From the NCBI GenBank assembly GCA_030323885.1, contig CM059198.1, forward strand, positions 62,212,917 to 62,276,916: a stretch of 64,000 nt of DNA. The letters are read 5' to 3'. The notes under the pieces are model-generated. The model did not search any database. It was not told the origin of the DNA and worked only from the letters and a program-made list of their open reading frames with translations. This stretch comes from Branchipolynoe longqiensis (Eukaryota; Annelida; Polychaeta; Phyllodocida; Polynoidae). Shown here piece by piece: positions 1 through 64,000 of the stretch; position 1 is the first letter of the stretch, and the number at the start of each line of letters is the position of its first letter. The translations under genes and the position numbers were made by a program.

Positions 1-20
1 TGTAACCTTACGACGGTTAC

Positions 21-61520
<61,500 letters not shown>

Positions 61521-61699
61521 CTGCAATTAAACACACAGAGTGTCTATTATATGTAAGATCAGGATAATGAGCAAGGCGAGCGGTGGCGTCACCGTCGGAG
61601 CTGAGGTTGAGTAGTTTGGAGCAGTAGATGACTAGCCCGATTCTCCACCAACCGATTAGTGGCGGGTGGAGGTGAGGAGCGAGTATGGAATTCCGGGTT
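61521..61699. other. Sequence upstream of the first exon seen
   Basis: No coding or repeat signal recognised; expected to be intron. Confidence 0.4.
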
Positions 61700-61885
61700 A
61701 TTTTACCGCTGTGTATAACTTACAGCATCATCAAAGGCCTGTTGCTGTCATACCATGTCTATGTGGTGTGGGAGGTTAAAAATCTGTTGGGTCATTAAAG
61801 TGTAGGCTCGGGCTTTCCATCGATAAACTGTCTAATGGTGAAAACAAGTGTATTCCGACTTATCCATAACAGGCAGTATAAATCT
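61700..61885 (+). repeat. SINE-2, headless
   Basis: TTACCGCTGTGTATAACTTAC, GGAGGTTAAAAATC and ATGGTGAAAACAAGTG as in 19646-19850. Confidence 0.8.
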
Positions 61886-62099
61886 TCAAGAAAAAACCCA
61901 CAAAAAACTCATTTAATTCTTATACAGCATATTATATTTAAAGAATAGACATTATACAAATATATACTATCACTACCTAGCATGGCATTCGGCATTAATA
62001 GCGATATAGCGAATGGTAGACAGGAAGTGTGAACACTTATTTGTCTCTCATCTTTGCTTGAGTGCAAGTAAATAAGCAACACAAGGAGTAATTAGTAGC

Positions 62100-62545
62100 A
62101 TGTGGTGAATAAGGGGACACATTTCCCTGGATCATCAGCCCATGCTTTTTCTAATCTATTCTTGGATGAATTAATTGACTCAGCATCAATAACATTTTGT
62201 GGGAGACTGTTCCATATATTTATGATCCTGTTTGAGAAACTATGTTGCCTTAACTTTGAAATGGCTCTGGGTTTTATTAGTTTGAGAGTATGGCCCCCGA
62301 CTGCCTTCTCTTTTATTCAAGGTGAAAAATTTGTTCATATCTATTTGATCAAAACCCTTCATAATTTTAAATACTTCAATTATGTCACTTCTTTTCCTTC
62401 TGTAGGAAAGGGTAGGAAGTTTCAATTCCCTAAGCCTTTGTTCATAGGGTAGGTCCTTTATAACTGCAACTAATTTTGTTGCACATCTCTGAACCTTTTC
62501 GATGTCCAGACTATCTTTCCGAAAAATTGGGCTCCAAATTTGTAG
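62100..62545 (-). pseudogene. LINE ORF2 C-terminal remnant, minus
   Basis: The minus strand encodes, with breaks, WSPIFRKDSLDIEKVQRCAT, LPYEQRLRELKLPTLSYRRK and RSDIIEVFKIMKGFDQID: the C-terminal region of a CR1/L2-like LINE ORF2. It is distinct in sequence from the remnant at 47.6 kb. The plus-strand frame over it is a shadow. Confidence 0.85.
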
Positions 62546-63534
62546 GATAGGGAACGGACTGGTTTGCTCATTGCTCAGTATGAGAATAATGTGAGGATAA
62601 TAAATATAAATACACTATTGATTGTATTTATTATTGTTATATTATTATTATTATTATTGTATTTTGTCTGGATTCGATACAACCCATTCCGCGCTGGTAA
62701 TAGGCGGCGTTCCTCATTGGATTGTGGCGACCTTCTATGGCGACACAGATAATTAGGCTGCCGTCGATCGCTTTCATTTTTTTTTTACTAAATGTATTTT
62801 ATTCAGCGAATAATATCTTTTGTCAGCGCCAGAGCACTGGTCTTCCGGCCGTTCATTACAATTTGTTGGTACATAAATGACAATATCAGTTGCAATAATA
62901 ACCACATGAAAAACCTGTTCGATAATAGAAGCATAATATAAATTGACTATTTGTCATCATAGTAACTGCATGCAATTCCAGTTCAACATATGTATTATGC
63001 ACTAGGTGAGCATGCATCAATAAATGTACAAGATGACTCTAGAATTGTCTTTAAACACTTCTTTCTTCCTTTGCTTTCTCTCTTCTTTTTTCAAAAAGAT
63101 ATAACATATCTCCAATACACATATATATATATTATATTGTAAATATGCAAATCAGTGGATCCAATCACCAATACCAAATGCGGAAACCTGCCCATTTTTT
63201 AATCCCATCACAAGTGTTCCGTTCTGTGTGGCCTAATGATGGGATCGAGGTCTGAGATTGCAGTGGGGACTTAAATCAGACAGGTTTTATGTCAATTTAA
63301 AGGAAAATGTTAGGTAATAGGTTTTGAAAGAAGGTGTAGTAGGGAACGCATGTAGAGCGCGGACCTGTCTGTGTTCGAGAACTTTCTGAAGCGGGATATG
63401 CCTGAACATTACTGCACGAATCGAGAGCATAAGGTTTCCTGGGCACCAAGGCTGAACAAGGACAGACAACTCGATCATCGATGGGGGGGGGGGTGCAATT
63501 AAAGGCGTGCTACAAAGCTGGTACCAGATTTGTT
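62546..63534. other. Sequence with a dispersed repeat, no gene
   Basis: Bases 62790-62882 (TTTTGTCAGCGCCAGAGCAC, TGGTCTTCC) match 32165-32275. (TTA)n lies at 62640-62660 and poly-G at 63483-63493. No SRCR first half was found here. Confidence 0.45.
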
Positions 63535-63582
63535 GTTTGTTTGTTGTTGCTTTACGTCCTAGAAACATCTAAGGTCATCATT
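63535..63582 (-). repeat. SINE-1 tail-only fragment
   Basis: TTTGTTTGTTGTTGCTTTACG to CATCTAAGGTCATC. Confidence 0.75.
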
Positions 63583-64000
63583 ACCAGCAATCCTGAACTT
63601 AATTTTTCCGCTGCAAGTTCATGGCGCTTCGATCGATTCTGCCATCATCCAATCAGCATCGGCCACGAGATGTGGAGTATGCATCGATTATATATATTTC
63701 AATGACAAGTTTGTTTCAATTTAAAAAAATTGAATAAAGATCTGTTGTAATTGGATGTAAGGATTATGGAACAATGAATAAATAAATAGGAATACATATT
63801 TCAATAAAAATAAACTGGTTTGATGGATTTATTTCTTATTTTATGTGTCAACTTCAACCCTCATGTGGACATGGCAAAATATTTAGCTACACAACTGAAA
63901 CTGTGCCTAGAGACACCATACGGTGCTGCAATCTATGCGAGCTATTGGCCACTAATATACATGCTGCCGTATTCTCTCACTAGCTCATAGAAGTTGGGCA
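63583..64000. other. Sequence at the right edge, nothing recognised
   Basis: AT-rich; no exon or repeat supported. Confidence 0.4.

Noticed and set aside
62102..62452. A 116-codon plus-strand open frame
   Set aside because: It is antisense to a LINE ORF2 remnant on the minus strand.

Overview
This window is animal nuclear DNA. The coding regions are short exons with GT-AG borders, separated by introns of up to 11 kb that are packed with SINEs, small inverted-repeat DNA elements and broken LINE and pogo copies. The repeat types, in particular a SINE carrying the GTCAAACATATGG core, suggest a marine lophotrochozoan, most likely a mollusc. That assignment is inference from recall, not a search result.

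The main content is one very large gene on the minus strand. I assembled 18 exons from about 61.5 kb (5' side) down to base 21, and both ends run out of the window. In gene order it encodes: the second half of an SRCR domain; a Thr-rich linker; two complete group A SRCR domains, each split over two exons; a Pro/Thr linker; two complete 10-cysteine Frizzled-type cysteine-rich domains (CRD1 over two exons, CRD2 over three); a 24-base linker exon; one giant exon of about 5.4 kb (about 1,813 codons) of Ser/Thr/Pro-rich mucin-like repeats; a candidate 48-base linker; a third CRD; and a candidate divergent half of a fourth CRD at the left edge. Every module border I could place is phase 1 and every split inside an SRCR or CRD fits in frame, which is the strongest evidence that this is one gene. 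It would be an extracellular, heavily O-glycosylated, disulfide-rich mosaic protein. About 7.8 kb of coding sequence lies in the window.

Inside its largest identified intron (39.55-50.28 kb) are two plus-strand units: a degenerate pogo-type transposase (40.3-44.1 kb) interrupted by a GC-rich inverted-repeat element (41.77-43.60 kb), and a two-exon THAP-domain gene (44.72-47.08 kb) with a C-terminal coiled coil and a probable one-base frameshift near its end. A 5'-truncated LINE with an RNase H domain lies at 1.03-2.23 kb. A second copy of its 3' end interrupts a small DNA element at 59.8-60.3 kb with a 10-base target-site duplication. Two further LINE tails lie at 47.6-48.1 and 62.1-62.5 kb.

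The rest is repeats: a tRNA-derived SINE (SINE-1, about 25 whole or partial copies), two other SINE families, about 14 copies of a roughly 330-base inverted-repeat element (MITE-A), several other MITE families, a 42-base minisatellite, and simple AT, CATA and poly-G tracts. The most unusual observations are the mosaic architecture itself, an array at 55.7-56.5 kb that repeats the 3' splice site plus first part of an SRCR exon about seven times, a 216-base piece of the mucin exon copied 3 kb upstream and fused to SINE sequence, and SINEs placed within a few bases of splice sites.
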